Shown here: piece after piece, positions 30,941 through 40,853 of the stretch | How positions within the stretch are numbered: the first letter of the stretch is position 1 | How the letters are laid out: every line of letters begins with the position of its first letter | Assembly (NCBI GenBank): GCA_000761475.1 | Contig: JQNW01000004.1 | Span: 124,001-188,000 of the forward strand | Source of the DNA: Chromohalobacter israelensis | Lineage (GTDB): Bacteria > Pseudomonadota > Gammaproteobacteria > Pseudomonadales > Halomonadaceae | DNA: 64,000 bases | Reading direction: 5' to 3' | Translations under genes and position numbers: made by a program | The notes under the pieces: generated by a model | What the model saw: the letters and a program-made list of their open reading frames with translations, nothing else | What the model was told of the DNA's origin: nothing | Databases searched by the model: none

Positions 30941-31203
30941 GTAATGCTTTCGTGGGCATTGCTCTCCACGTAACGGCTGGTTACGGTACAGCAAAGGCTA
31001 CTTAAGAAGACTGATGACCAAGCAGTACGCAGGGACTACCGCATGGATGACAGCCGCTCATCGCCGCATGCACAGGTAGGGGCGGTAGCGTTTCTGAAGG
31101 TTCTGTCCAGCCAATTAGCCCAGCGGGCTACGTACGCCGGCAAAGCCCTTGCCCAGCACGAGCTCTCTGAGTCGGTACCGTCGATGACTAGCTCAAAGTC
31201 CTG

Positions 31204-31305
31204 ATGGCCACCGAGTGGGTGGTCTATAGAAAGGACTGCCTCGAACACACTGACACGGTGGCACGCTACACGCGCCGGATCGCCATCAGTAATATAGGCC
31301 TACCC
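31204..31305 (+). pseudogene. IS91-family transposase fragment
   Basis: A short open segment reads EWVVYRKDC, then VARYTRRIAISN. This resembles the WVVYAKPPFGG...RYTHRVAISN core of IS91-family (Y2 rolling-circle) transposases. No complete gene surrounds it and flanking frames are broken. It is evidence for old mobile-element activity at the left edge of the R-M island. Confidence 0.5.
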
Positions 31306-31393
31306 TCGCGACCGGATGCCTCAGATCACGCTCCGGCCAATTCAATACCCTACAAAAGCGGCGATCCGCTTGATGGGTGGCTTAGTCCAACAG

Positions 31394-31430
31394 GCATTTT
31401 TCCGCCATGCTTCGCACGGCGTAAAAATGC
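31394..31430. repeat. Inverted repeat upstream of hsdM
   Basis: Arms GCATTTTTCCGCC and GGCGTAAAAATGC (12 of 13 pairs) enclose an 11-base loop, 60 bases before hsdM. It shares the GCATTTTT core of the repeat at 30925 and may be another element end, or a regulatory hairpin for the operon. Confidence 0.4.
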
Positions 31431-31489
31431 TGAACAGTTATGTGCGAAAGTCGTAACTCTGGAATTCGCAAATAGAAAACGGTTACTCA

Positions 31490-33937
31490 ATGGCACTCAA
31501 GAAATCCCAGCTCTACTCGTCCCTCTGGCAGTCCTGCGACGAGCTGCGCGGCGGCATGGACGCCTCGCAGTACAAGGACTATGTGCTGACGCTGCTGTTC
31601 ATGAAATACGTCAGCGACAAGAAGGACTCACTGATCGAGGTCCCCGAGGGCGGCAGCTTTGCCGACATGGTGGCGCTCAAGGGCGACAAGGAAATCGGCG
31701 ACAAGATCAACAAGATCATCGGCCGGCTGGCCGAGGCCAACGATCTCAAGGGTGTCATCGACCAGGCCGATTTCAACGACGAGACCAAGCTCGGATCCGG
31801 CAAGGACATGCAGGACCGGCTTTCCAAGCTGGTGGCCATCTTCGACCAGCTCGACCTGGGCGCCAACCGCGCCGACGGCGACGACCTGCTGGGTGACGCC
31901 TACGAATACCTGATGCGCCACTTCGCTACTGAGTCCGGCAAGAGCAAGGGCCAGTTCTACACCCCGGGCGAGGTCTCCCGGGTGATTGCCCAGGTGGTGG
32001 GTATCGGCCCGGATACTCGTCAAGACGAGACCTTGTATGACCCGACCTGCGGCTCGGGCTCCCTGCTGCTGCGCGCCGCCTACGAGGCCCCGCAGGGCCT
32101 GAGTATCTACGGCCAGGAAAACGACAACGCCACCTGGGCACTGGCCCGAATGAACATGATCCTGCACGACTATCCCACGGCCGAACTGTGGCGGGACAAC
32201 ACCCTGTCGCGCCCGTACTTCAAGAGCGATCTCCATGTTCTCAAGACCTTCGACTACGCCGTGGCCAATCCGCCGTTCTCCGCCAAGTCCTGGACCAACG
32301 GCCTGGACCCGGCCAACGACGAGTTCGGCCGTTTCGAGGTCGGCATCCCGCCGGCCAAGAACGGCGACTACGCCTTCCTGCTCCATCTCATCAAGTCGCT
32401 CAAGTCCACCGGCAAGGGCGCCATCATCCTGCCCCACGGCGTGCTCTTCCGCGGCCACAAGGAGGCCGACATCCGCCGTAACCTGATTCAGCGCGGGCTG
32501 ATCAAGGGCATCATCGGCCTGCCGGCCAACCTGTTCTACGGCACGGGCATCCCCGCCTGCATCCTGGTCATCGACAAGGAGCACGCCGATAGCCGCGAGC
32601 ACATCTTCATGATCGACGCCAGCCGCGAGTTCATGAAAGACGGCAACAAGAACCGCCTGCGCTCGCGCGACATCCACAAGATCGTTGACGTGTTCAACCA
32701 CCAGCGCGAACTGCCCGGCTATGCCCGCCGCGTGCCCCTGGCCGAGATCGCCAACGAGGCCAACGACTACAACCTCAACATCCCGCGCTACATCGACGCC
32801 GGCGAGGCGGAGGACCTGCATGACCTCTACGCCCACCTGAACGGCGGCATCCCCGAGCGCGACGTGGACGCGCTCAAGCCTTACTGGGCCGTGCTTCCCG
32901 GCCTGCGAGAGTCGCTGTTCCGCGACAACGGCCGACCCGGTTACCTCGAGCCCCGGGTCGACGCCCGCGAAGTCAAGGCCACGGTGCTGGGCCACTCTGC
33001 CTTCACGGCCTTCGCCGAGTGCGTGTCGGGCGTCACCGACGACTGGCAGGCGGTTCATCGCCCGGACCTTTACGCCCTGCAAGCGGGTGACAAGCCCCGC
33101 GACGTGATACACGGCCTGTCCGAGGACCTGCTGCAACGCTTCACCGATGTGCCCCTGCTGGATCGCTACGCCGTCTACCAGCGCCTGATGGACTACTGGG
33201 CGGATGTCATGCAGGACGATGTCTACCTCATCGCCGCCGAGGGCTGGCAAGAAGCCGCGAAGCCGCGCGGCGTGATCGAGAACAAGGAACGCAAAATCAA
33301 GGAAGAACCCGACCTGACCGTCGGCAGCGGCAAAAAAGCCAAAAAGTACAAGCTCGACCTGATCCCGCCCGCGCTGGTCATTACCCGCTATTTTGCCGAC
33401 GAACAGGCCCGGCTCGACACCCTGCAGGCCGAAGCCGAGACCGCCAGCCGCGAGCTGGAGGAATTCATCGAGGAGCAGGACGGCGAGGAAGACCCGCTCA
33501 GCGAGGTCAAGAACGACAAGGGTAAGGTCACCAAAACCGAGATCCCCAAGCGCCTCAAGGCCCTCAGGGGTGAGCCGGAAGCCGACGACGAAATCGCCGC
33601 CCTCCAGCAGTGCAAGAAGCTGATGGACCAGGAGGCCAGCGCCAAGAAGGCCGTCAAGGACGCCCAGGCGGAACTTGACCAGGCCGTACTGGCCCGCTAC
33701 GCGGAGCTCACCGAGGACGAGATCAAACAACTCGTCGTGGACGACAAATGGCTGGTCGACATCCGCGCCGCCATCGAATCGGAAGTCGAACGCATCACCA
33801 ACCAGCTCGCCGGCCGGGTGCGCGAACTGGAAGAGCGCTACGCCGAGCCCCTGCCAGCCATCGAGCGCGAGGTGGAGGCACTGGCCGCCCGAGTCACCGG
33901 TCACCTGGAACAGATGAGGGTGCGGGTTGATGGCTGA
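31490..33937 (+). CDS. hsdM: Type I restriction-modification methyltransferase subunit HsdM (long form)
   Basis: Adenine-N6 methyltransferase subunit of a type I R-M system. The N-terminal HsdM domain begins KSQLYSSLWQSCDELRGGMD; the SAM motif is DPTCGSGSLL from Asp184 and the catalytic motif is NPPF at 260-263. After the normal end of the catalytic domain (about residue 480) there is an unusually long extension to residue 815, rich in Glu, Lys and Ala and clearly coiled-coil in its last 180 residues. Ordinary HsdM proteins have about 500 residues. It overlaps hsdS by eight bases. Confidence 0.93.
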   Translation: MALKKSQLYSSLWQSCDELRGGMDASQYKDYVLTLLFMKYVSDKKDSLIEVPEGGSFADMVALKGDKEIGDKINKIIGRLAEANDLKGVIDQADFNDETKLGSGKDMQDRLSKLVAIFDQLDLGANRADGDDLLGDAYEYLMRHFATESGKSKGQFYTPGEVSRVIAQVVGIGPDTRQDETLYDPTCGSGSLLLRAAYEAPQGLSIYGQENDNATWALARMNMILHDYPTAELWRDNTLSRPYFKSDLHVLKTFDYAVANPPFSAKSWTNGLDPANDEFGRFEVGIPPAKNGDYAFLLHLIKSLKSTGKGAIILPHGVLFRGHKEADIRRNLIQRGLIKGIIGLPANLFYGTGIPACILVIDKEHADSREHIFMIDASREFMKDGNKNRLRSRDIHKIVDVFNHQRELPGYARRVPLAEIANEANDYNLNIPRYIDAGEAEDLHDLYAHLNGGIPERDVDALKPYWAVLPGLRESLFRDNGRPGYLEPRVDAREVKATVLGHSAFTAFAECVSGVTDDWQAVHRPDLYALQAGDKPRDVIHGLSEDLLQRFTDVPLLDRYAVYQRLMDYWADVMQDDVYLIAAEGWQEAAKPRGVIENKERKIKEEPDLTVGSGKKAKKYKLDLIPPALVITRYFADEQARLDTLQAEAETASRELEEFIEEQDGEEDPLSEVKNDKGKVTKTEIPKRLKALRGEPEADDEIAALQQCKKLMDQEASAKKAVKDAQAELDQAVLARYAELTEDEIKQLVVDDKWLVDIRAAIESEVERITNQLAGRVRELEERYAEPLPAIEREVEALAARVTGHLEQMRVRVDG

Positions 33938-35198
33938 GCGCAGCGAGGCAGTGGAAGAGAAGGCCGTGCGGGATCTGTCTGCGGTCTATTCAGTGGAGCC
34001 CGAGATCGCGACTGCTGAGGACGTGCCACCCGGGTATAAGTGGACCGAGGTGGGGGTGATTCCAGAGGGTTGGGATGTAGTGTCAATTGGGGAGTTGGCT
34101 CGAACTTACAGTGGCGGGACCCCCTCCACAGCTAGACCAGAATATTATGGTGGCGACATCCCGTGGATAACGTCGAGTGATCTGAATCGTAGAGCAATAA
34201 GGAATGTGGAAGGTCGAATTACTAAAAAAGGCATAGGGAAGTCGTCCGCCAAAATGGTAGAGGCTGGGACTCTGATCGTTGCTCTTTATGGTGCAACGGC
34301 TGGAGTTTCGGCGATAACCAATATTCGAGCCGCTATAAACCAAGCAGTCTTGGCGATAGTCACGAGGAGCTACGAGACGAAACTCTTGTTAAACATACTT
34401 TCGTTCAATAAGGACGAGTATGTTGAAAAGCTCACACAGGGCGGTCAGCCTAATCTAAGTGGTACGTTGGTCCGGTCGATTAAAGTCCCGGCTCCTCCTA
34501 TAGAAGAGCAACGCGCCATTGCCACCGCTCTGTCGGACGCGGACGCGCTGATCGAATCCCTCGACCGCCTGATCGCCAAAAAGCGCGCCATCAAACAGGC
34601 CGCCATGCAACAACTCCTCACCGGCCAGACCCGCCTGCCCGGCTTCACCGGCGAGTGGGAGACGAAGCGGTTGGGGGAATTGCTGACAGTAAGATACGGT
34701 CGGAACCAATCAGAAATAGAAAAATACGATGGCAGATATCCGATTCTTGCCACAGGGGGGGAAATTGGTAGAACAGATACCCCTCTGTACGAGCGCCCAT
34801 CGGTACTCATTGGTCGAAAAGGCACTATTAACGAGCCTCGGTTTATGGATTCCCCGTTCTGGACTGTGGATACCCTCTTTTATACGGAAATCCATGAGGC
34901 CGCTAATCCGAGGTTTATGTTCTACATTTTCACGAAAATCCCGTGGCGTGATTACAACGAGGCGTCTGGAGTTCCGAGCCTTAATGGGAAGACGATTGAG
35001 GCAATTCAGGTTTTCGTGCCCGACATAAAAGAACAAACTGCCATCGCCACCGTCCTCTCCGATATGGACACCGAAATCGAAGCCCTGGAACGCCGCTGCA
35101 ACAAGGCCCGCCAGATCAAGCAGGGCATGATGCAGCAGCTCCTCACCGGGCGGGTTCGGCTGGTCGAAGAAAACAGGGGAAACGCTTCGTATGGCTGA
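33930..35198 (+). CDS. hsdS: Type I R-M specificity subunit HsdS
   Basis: DNA-recognition subunit of 422 residues with two target-recognition domains. Each is followed by a conserved helix: EEQRAIATALSDADALIES around residue 190 and KEQTAIATVLSDMDTEIEA near 370, each ending in QQLLTG. The DNA of both recognition domains (about 34060-34500 and 34660-35030) is visibly AT-richer than the conserved parts, the usual sign of domain exchange. The ATG at 33930 lies in ATGGCTGA, which also contains the hsdM stop. The target sequence cannot be predicted by eye. Confidence 0.93.
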   Translation: MAERSEAVEEKAVRDLSAVYSVEPEIATAEDVPPGYKWTEVGVIPEGWDVVSIGELARTYSGGTPSTARPEYYGGDIPWITSSDLNRRAIRNVEGRITKKGIGKSSAKMVEAGTLIVALYGATAGVSAITNIRAAINQAVLAIVTRSYETKLLLNILSFNKDEYVEKLTQGGQPNLSGTLVRSIKVPAPPIEEQRAIATALSDADALIESLDRLIAKKRAIKQAAMQQLLTGQTRLPGFTGEWETKRLGELLTVRYGRNQSEIEKYDGRYPILATGGEIGRTDTPLYERPSVLIGRKGTINEPRFMDSPFWTVDTLFYTEIHEAANPRFMFYIFTKIPWRDYNEASGVPSLNGKTIEAIQVFVPDIKEQTAIATVLSDMDTEIEALERRCNKARQIKQGMMQQLLTGRVRLVEENRGNASYG

Positions 35199-37776
35199 CG
35201 CAACGAAAACAATCCGAGAGTGGCTTCATAGTCAACAAGACTGGCTACAGTACGCGACTGAGATTCTGCTCTCTGACGGAAGTGTGTCTGATGAACGGCT
35301 TGATGAGTTAATCGCTTACCTCAAGGCCCCGGAGGGTAAAAAAGTTACTGGGCATCGGAAGTTCGAGGGGCTTGCTGCCAATGCGTCCGCCACTAGTGCC
35401 CTGCGACTTACTAAGATTGGCGATATACGAGGAATTGAGAATCTCTCCCCCCGCCATCCGCTCAGCTTTGGCGAAGGGAACCTATGCGTTATCTATGGGC
35501 ACAACGGCTCCGGAAAGTCAGGTTATACGCGTATTCTGAACAAAGTTTGCGGAAAGCCCCGGTCACCCGACCTCAAGCCTAATGTTTTTGGTGCGACACC
35601 CGCAGAGCGTCTATGCAAGATCGGTTATTCGATCAACGGCGAAGCCCGCGAGGTGGAGTGGATTGCGAACAGTGACCCGATAGACGACTTGCATTCAGTC
35701 GATATTTTCGACGCCGAGGCGGCTACCGCCTACCTTACCGAGGAGAAGGCAGCGACCTATACACCGCCTTCCGTCGCACTATTCGAGGAGCTGGCGAGCG
35801 TTTGCACTCGCATCCGAGAAAGTCTGCAAAATCAGCAGAACGGCCTGGTCAGTTCCCTACCGCAATTGCCTGCCGACTGTGCAGCTACACCAGCAGGCTC
35901 TACCTATCGCGGATTGCGAGCGGACCTCCACGAGTCGAAGATTCAGCCCTTGATTCAGTGGGCGCCGGAAGATGAGAAGGCTTTGGAGCAACTGGGCGAG
36001 CGGCTGAAGGCGGAAGATCCTGCACGTCTCGCGCGGTCCAAACGAAGCACTAAGCAACAGATCGACCAACTGGGATCGAGTCTGAAGGCAGCGGCGATGG
36101 CTTTTGGAACGGACGGCATCAGAGAAATCCGGTCGTTACGTACCGATGCAGACAGTAAAAGGCGTATTGCTAACGAGGCAGCGAAGGTGGAGTCCGCTGA
36201 ATTGGAGGGCGTAGGTACGGATACCTGGCGGGCACTATGGGAAGCGGCACGGGCATACTCCCAAACTGCCTACCCCGGGCGCACCTATCCCGTCACCGAT
36301 GACGCGCGGTGCGTTTTATGCCACCAGACGCTCGATGAGCATGCACAACAGCGATTGCAGGAGTTTGAGGGCTTTGTGCAGGGTAGAGTGGAATCGGAAG
36401 CGCAGGTGGCAGAAGAAGCCTATAAGCAGGTGCTGGATGCGCTGCCTGCTGCACTGACGGAGGAACAAGTCACGACAATGCTCCAAGCCGCCGGGTTAAG
36501 CGAAAGCCCCCTGGCGCCACAAATGACAGAGATCTGGCGTCAGGTTGGCATCATGCGGACGGCCCTGCTTGGCCATGAAGCAGAGAACCCCAAAGATCCC
36601 ATAAAATGGCCAAAGGAAATTCTCGGTGAACTGACCAACCGAGCTCAGACGCTAGAGCAGGAAGCAAAGCAATGCGAGGAGGACGCGAAGCACTTCGATC
36701 GTGAACAGGCCAAAAAGGAGAAACTGCAGCTTGAAGCGCGGAAATGGACCGCACAGCAGGCGGACGCTATCCGTGCAGAGATTGACCGCCTCCGGCGTGT
36801 AGACGAATTCGAAACATGGAAGCGATGGGCCAATTCTCAAGGCATCTCCCGAAAGGCCGGCGATATTGCCGAGGAAGTCGTTACTCAGGCGTTCGTGGAC
36901 CGCTTCAACCAAGAGCTAAAGGCACTGGGAGCGTCACGGGTCAAGGTTGAGCTTTGCAAGACGCGGACGGATAGGGGGCGGGCGCTTCATAAGCTTCGAT
37001 TGAGGGGTGCCAGAACAGACCAGGCCCTCCCTGAGTTGGTTCTCAGCGAAGGTGAGCGCCGAATTGTTGGGTTGGCGGCGCTTCTTGCTGATGTCGCTGA
37101 TCAGCCGCAGCCGGCTCCCTTTGTCTTCGACGATCCAATCTCTTCGCTAGACCATGATTACGAATGGCATGTCGCCGTTCGGTTGGCTCAGTTGGCGCGG
37201 ACTCGACAAGTGCTGGTTTTTACGCACCGGCTATCGCTATACGGCGCCATGGAAGATGCGGCGAGGAAGGTTGGTGATGACTGGAAGCGCGAGAATTTGC
37301 ACCAGCACTGCATCGAATCATTTTCCGGTACAGCGGGGCATCCGGCCGACCAGGCGGTATGGAACGCGAATACCAAGAAAGCGAATAACATTCTTTTGTC
37401 TCGTCTCGATGAGGCTAGGAAAGCCGGTGAAGCAAGCGGTGCAGAAGCGTATAGAGCGCTCGCCCAAGGGATTTGCAGCGATTTTCGAAAACTGCTCGAG
37501 CGCACGGTAGAAGACGACCTGTTGAATCAGGTTGTAAGGCGTCATCGTCGCAGCGTCACGACAGATAATCGGCTGGCACCTTTGCCACTGATTGATCAAG
37601 AAGATTGTCAGTTCATTGATGAGTTGATGACCAAGTATTCCTGCTATGAGCACAGCCAATCTGAAGAGGTACCGGTATTTATTCCCGACGAACCTGAGCT
37701 TCGTCAGGATATTCAGTCTTTGAAAGACTGGCGTGAGCGATTCAAGAACCGGACGCCCGAGGAGGCGAGTCCATGA
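35191..37776 (+). CDS. RloC/PrrC-like SMC-type ATPase inside the hsd operon
   Basis: An 861-residue ABC/SMC-type ATPase. Walker A is GHNGSGKS at 103-110, an ABC signature-like LSEGERR lies just before Walker B FVFDD at 644-648, and the D-loop SSLD is at 651-654. The middle is long coiled coil with a CVLC pair at 374-377, resembling the zinc-hook CxxC of RloC. The C-terminal 100 residues hold Arg766-x3-Glu770 with His785 or His821, which could be the Arg-Glu-His set of the anticodon nucleases, but this is tentative. The gene overlaps hsdS by eight bases and hsdR by four, in the slot that prrC has in the E. coli prr locus. A guard nuclease against restriction-evading phages is the leading hypothesis; a non-nuclease ATPase is the alternative. 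Confidence 0.75.
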   Translation: MADATKTIREWLHSQQDWLQYATEILLSDGSVSDERLDELIAYLKAPEGKKVTGHRKFEGLAANASATSALRLTKIGDIRGIENLSPRHPLSFGEGNLCVIYGHNGSGKSGYTRILNKVCGKPRSPDLKPNVFGATPAERLCKIGYSINGEAREVEWIANSDPIDDLHSVDIFDAEAATAYLTEEKAATYTPPSVALFEELASVCTRIRESLQNQQNGLVSSLPQLPADCAATPAGSTYRGLRADLHESKIQPLIQWAPEDEKALEQLGERLKAEDPARLARSKRSTKQQIDQLGSSLKAAAMAFGTDGIREIRSLRTDADSKRRIANEAAKVESAELEGVGTDTWRALWEAARAYSQTAYPGRTYPVTDDARCVLCHQTLDEHAQQRLQEFEGFVQGRVESEAQVAEEAYKQVLDALPAALTEEQVTTMLQAAGLSESPLAPQMTEIWRQVGIMRTALLGHEAENPKDPIKWPKEILGELTNRAQTLEQEAKQCEEDAKHFDREQAKKEKLQLEARKWTAQQADAIRAEIDRLRRVDEFETWKRWANSQGISRKAGDIAEEVVTQAFVDRFNQELKALGASRVKVELCKTRTDRGRALHKLRLRGARTDQALPELVLSEGERRIVGLAALLADVADQPQPAPFVFDDPISSLDHDYEWHVAVRLAQLARTRQVLVFTHRLSLYGAMEDAARKVGDDWKRENLHQHCIESFSGTAGHPADQAVWNANTKKANNILLSRLDEARKAGEASGAEAYRALAQGICSDFRKLLERTVEDDLLNQVVRRHRRSVTTDNRLAPLPLIDQEDCQFIDELMTKYSCYEHSQSEEVPVFIPDEPELRQDIQSLKDWRERFKNRTPEEASP

Positions 37777-40700
37777 GCACCGTCGGCCAACGTGAACGCC
37801 TCACCCAGCAGCAGGTGCTGCGATTCTTTCAGGGCGAGCTGGGTTATCACTACCTGGGCGACTGGAAGGACAGGGGTGGCAACCGCAATATCGAGGAAGA
37901 CCTGCTGCGCGACTGGCTGGTACGGCAGAGCCATGAGGAACGCGTGATTAATCGTGCCCTGCGCGAGCTGGACCAGGCGGCGGCGATTTCGGGCAGCAAA
38001 ACCCTCTATGACGCCAACCGCGCCGTGTACGAAAAGCTGCGCTACGGCGTTCACGTCAAGCCGTCAGTGCAGGAGCAGACGGTTACCGTCTGGCTGATTG
38101 ACTGGGCTAATCCCGAGAACAATGACTTCGCCGTGGCCGAGGAGGTTACGGTGTCCGGGGTCCATAACAAGCGCCCGGACGTGGTGCTGTACGTCAACGG
38201 TATCGCCCTGGGCATTCTGGAGCTCAAGCGCTCCACTGTGGCGGTGGCAGAAGGCATCCGCCAGAGCCTGGACAACCAGAAACCCGAGTTTATCCAGTCG
38301 TTTTTCGCCACCGCGCAGCTGGTGATGGCCGGCAACCCCACCGAAGGCCTGCGCTATGGGGTGATCGAGACGCCCGAGAAGTTCTGGATGGAATGGAAGG
38401 AGCCTTCCGACCTTGATGATCCCCTTGCGCGCGGGCTGCACCAGCTTTGCCGCAAGGAAAGGCTGCTGGAGATCGTGCACGACTTCATGGTCTTCGACGC
38501 CGGCGTCAAAAAGACCTGCCGCCACAACCAGTTCTTCGGCGTGCGTGCCGCGCAGGATCATGTGCAGCGTCGCCAGGGTGGCATCATCTGGCACACTCAG
38601 GGCAGTGGCAAGTCGCTGACCATGGTGTGGCTGGCGAAATGGATTCGCGAGAACGTGCAGGACGCCCGGGTGCTGGTAATCACCGACCGCACCGAGCTGG
38701 ACGAGCAGATCGAGAAGGTCTTCAAGGGTGTGGACGAGCAGATCCACCGCACCCGGAGCGGCGCCGACCTGATCGACGTGCTCAACCGCAGCGACGAATG
38801 GCTAATCGCCTCGCTGATCCACAAGTTCGGCGCCTCGGAGGAGGGGGATGTCGATGCCTTCATCCAGGATATGCGTAGCCATCTGCCGAAAGGCTTCTGG
38901 ACCAAGGGCAATCTATTTGTGTTCGTGGACGAATGCCACCGCACCCAGTCCGGCAAGTTGCATGAGGCAATGAAGGTTCTGCTGCCCGAGGCCATGCTGA
39001 TTGGCTTCACCGGCACGCCATTGCTGAAAAAGGACAAACGCAAGAGCATCGAAGTCTTCGGCCCCTACATCCACAGCTACAAGTTCGATGAAGCGGTGCA
39101 GGATGGGGTGGTGCTGGATCTGCGCTACGAAGCGCGGGATATCGACCAGCACGTAACCTCGCAGGCCAGGATCGACCAGTGGTTCGAGCTCAAGACCAAG
39201 GGCCTGAATGATTACGCCCGCGCCCAGCTCAAGAAGCGCTGGGGCACCCTGCAGAAGGTGCTCAGTTCACGCGACCGACTGGAGAAGATCGTCTCCGATA
39301 TCCTCTGGGACATGGCGACCCGCGACCGGCTGATGAGTGGCCACGGCAACGCCATGCTGGTCGCCGGCAGCATCTATTCAGCCTGCCGGCTGTTCGAGAT
39401 GTTCGAGAAGACCGAGCTGAAGGGCAAGTGCGCCATCGTCACCTCCTATGTGCCGTCGACCGCCAATATCAAGGGTGAGGCCACCGGCGAGGGTGAGACT
39501 GAGAAGCTGCACCAGTACGAGATCTATCGGCGCATGCTGGCCGAGCACTTCAACGAGCCGGAAGACACGGCCGTTAACAAGGTGGAGACCTTCGAGCAGG
39601 AGGTAAAGAAGCGCTTCATCGACGAGCCCGGCCAGATGAAACTGCTGATCGTGGTGGACAAGCTGCTTACCGGCTTCGACGCGCCGCCGGCCACCTATCT
39701 CTATATTGACAAGCAGATGCGCGACCACGGCCTGTTTCAGGCCATCTGCCGGGTCAACCGGCTACACACCGAGGACAAGGAAGTCGGCTATATCGTCGAT
39801 TACAAGGACCTGTTCAAGTCCCTGGAGCAATCGATTCAGGATTACACGGGCGGGGCCTTCGATGCCTTCGACTCAGACGACGTGGAAGGGCTGCTGGAGG
39901 ACCGGCTGGACAAGGCGCGGGAACGGCTAGAAGAGGCACGCGAAGCGATCAAGGCACTTTGCGAGGGAGTAGCGCCGCCGAAAGACAGCCCCGCCTACCG
40001 GCACTATTTCGTCGGCCCCAGCGATGCGCCTGAGGTGCAGAAGGAGAACGAGCCCAGGCGTCTAGCACTGTACAAACACGTCGGCGCTTTCCTGCGTGCC
40101 TATGCCGACCTGGCCAACGAAATGCAGCAGGCCGGCTACAGCAAGGACGAGGTCGCCGTGATCAAGTCGGAGGTCGAGCACTACGAACAGGTCCGGGAGG
40201 AGGTGAAGCTAGCCAGCGGCGACTACATCGATATGAAGATGTACGAGCCGGCCATGCGACATCTATTAGATACCTACATCCGTGCGGATGAGAGCGAGAA
40301 ACTCTCAGCCTTCGACGACATGACGCTGGTGGAACTGGTGGTCGAGCGCGGCGAGGAAGCAGTCGATAGCCTGCCCTCATCGATTTCCGGGGACCGCGAG
40401 GCCATGGCTGAGACCATCGAGAACAACGTGCGCCGGCTGATCATCGACGAAATGGCGGTCAATCCGAAGTACTACGAAAAGATGTCCGAACTGCTGGATG
40501 CCCTGATCGAACAGCGCCGGCAGGAGGCGCTGGAGTACAAGGAATACCTGAGCCGGATCGTGGAACTGACGCGGCAGGCGGCCCGGCGGGAAGAACAGAT
40601 CCGTTACCCCACGGGTATCGAGACATCGGCGCAACAGGCTCTATACGATAATCTGGCTCAGGATGCCATGCTGGCGATTCGTCTTGATGAAAAAATTTGC

Positions 40701-40853
40701 GCCGTGAAGAAGGCGGATTGGCGAGGCAATAAGTTCAAGGAGCGCGAGGTGCGCAATGCCATCGCGTCGGTGCTGGAGACGAAGGTGCGTGAAACCGAGA
40801 TTCTAGATGTGGATACCGTTCTCGAGCTGGTGAAGAACCAGAATGATTACTGA
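37773..40853 (+). CDS. hsdR: Type I restriction endonuclease subunit HsdR
   Basis: Motor and nuclease subunit of 1026 residues. The PD-(D/E)xK nuclease site is Asp136...Glu150-Leu-Lys152. The helicase core has Walker A GSGKS at 277-281 and DECH at 386-389, with GFTGTP and the later FDAPP...QAICRVNR motifs. The C-terminal third is helical and charged, as expected for contact with HsdM. It overlaps the ATPase gene by four bases and the metallopeptidase gene by eleven, so the five genes form one translational unit. Confidence 0.95.
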   Translation: MSTVGQRERLTQQQVLRFFQGELGYHYLGDWKDRGGNRNIEEDLLRDWLVRQSHEERVINRALRELDQAAAISGSKTLYDANRAVYEKLRYGVHVKPSVQEQTVTVWLIDWANPENNDFAVAEEVTVSGVHNKRPDVVLYVNGIALGILELKRSTVAVAEGIRQSLDNQKPEFIQSFFATAQLVMAGNPTEGLRYGVIETPEKFWMEWKEPSDLDDPLARGLHQLCRKERLLEIVHDFMVFDAGVKKTCRHNQFFGVRAAQDHVQRRQGGIIWHTQGSGKSLTMVWLAKWIRENVQDARVLVITDRTELDEQIEKVFKGVDEQIHRTRSGADLIDVLNRSDEWLIASLIHKFGASEEGDVDAFIQDMRSHLPKGFWTKGNLFVFVDECHRTQSGKLHEAMKVLLPEAMLIGFTGTPLLKKDKRKSIEVFGPYIHSYKFDEAVQDGVVLDLRYEARDIDQHVTSQARIDQWFELKTKGLNDYARAQLKKRWGTLQKVLSSRDRLEKIVSDILWDMATRDRLMSGHGNAMLVAGSIYSACRLFEMFEKTELKGKCAIVTSYVPSTANIKGEATGEGETEKLHQYEIYRRMLAEHFNEPEDTAVNKVETFEQEVKKRFIDEPGQMKLLIVVDKLLTGFDAPPATYLYIDKQMRDHGLFQAICRVNRLHTEDKEVGYIVDYKDLFKSLEQSIQDYTGGAFDAFDSDDVEGLLEDRLDKARERLEEAREAIKALCEGVAPPKDSPAYRHYFVGPSDAPEVQKENEPRRLALYKHVGAFLRAYADLANEMQQAGYSKDEVAVIKSEVEHYEQVREEVKLASGDYIDMKMYEPAMRHLLDTYIRADESEKLSAFDDMTLVELVVERGEEAVDSLPSSISGDREAMAETIENNVRRLIIDEMAVNPKYYEKMSELLDALIEQRRQEALEYKEYLSRIVELTRQAARREEQIRYPTGIETSAQQALYDNLAQDAMLAIRLDEKICAVKKADWRGNKFKEREVRNAIASVLETKVRETEILDVDTVLELVKNQNDY

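Noticed and set aside
30767-31489. A complete IS91 transposase gene
   Set aside because: Only about 34 codons resemble the family; frames are broken on both sides.
31628-33904. A 758-codon open frame opposite hsdM
   Set aside because: Antisense shadow with repetitive composition; hsdM is clearly the coding strand.
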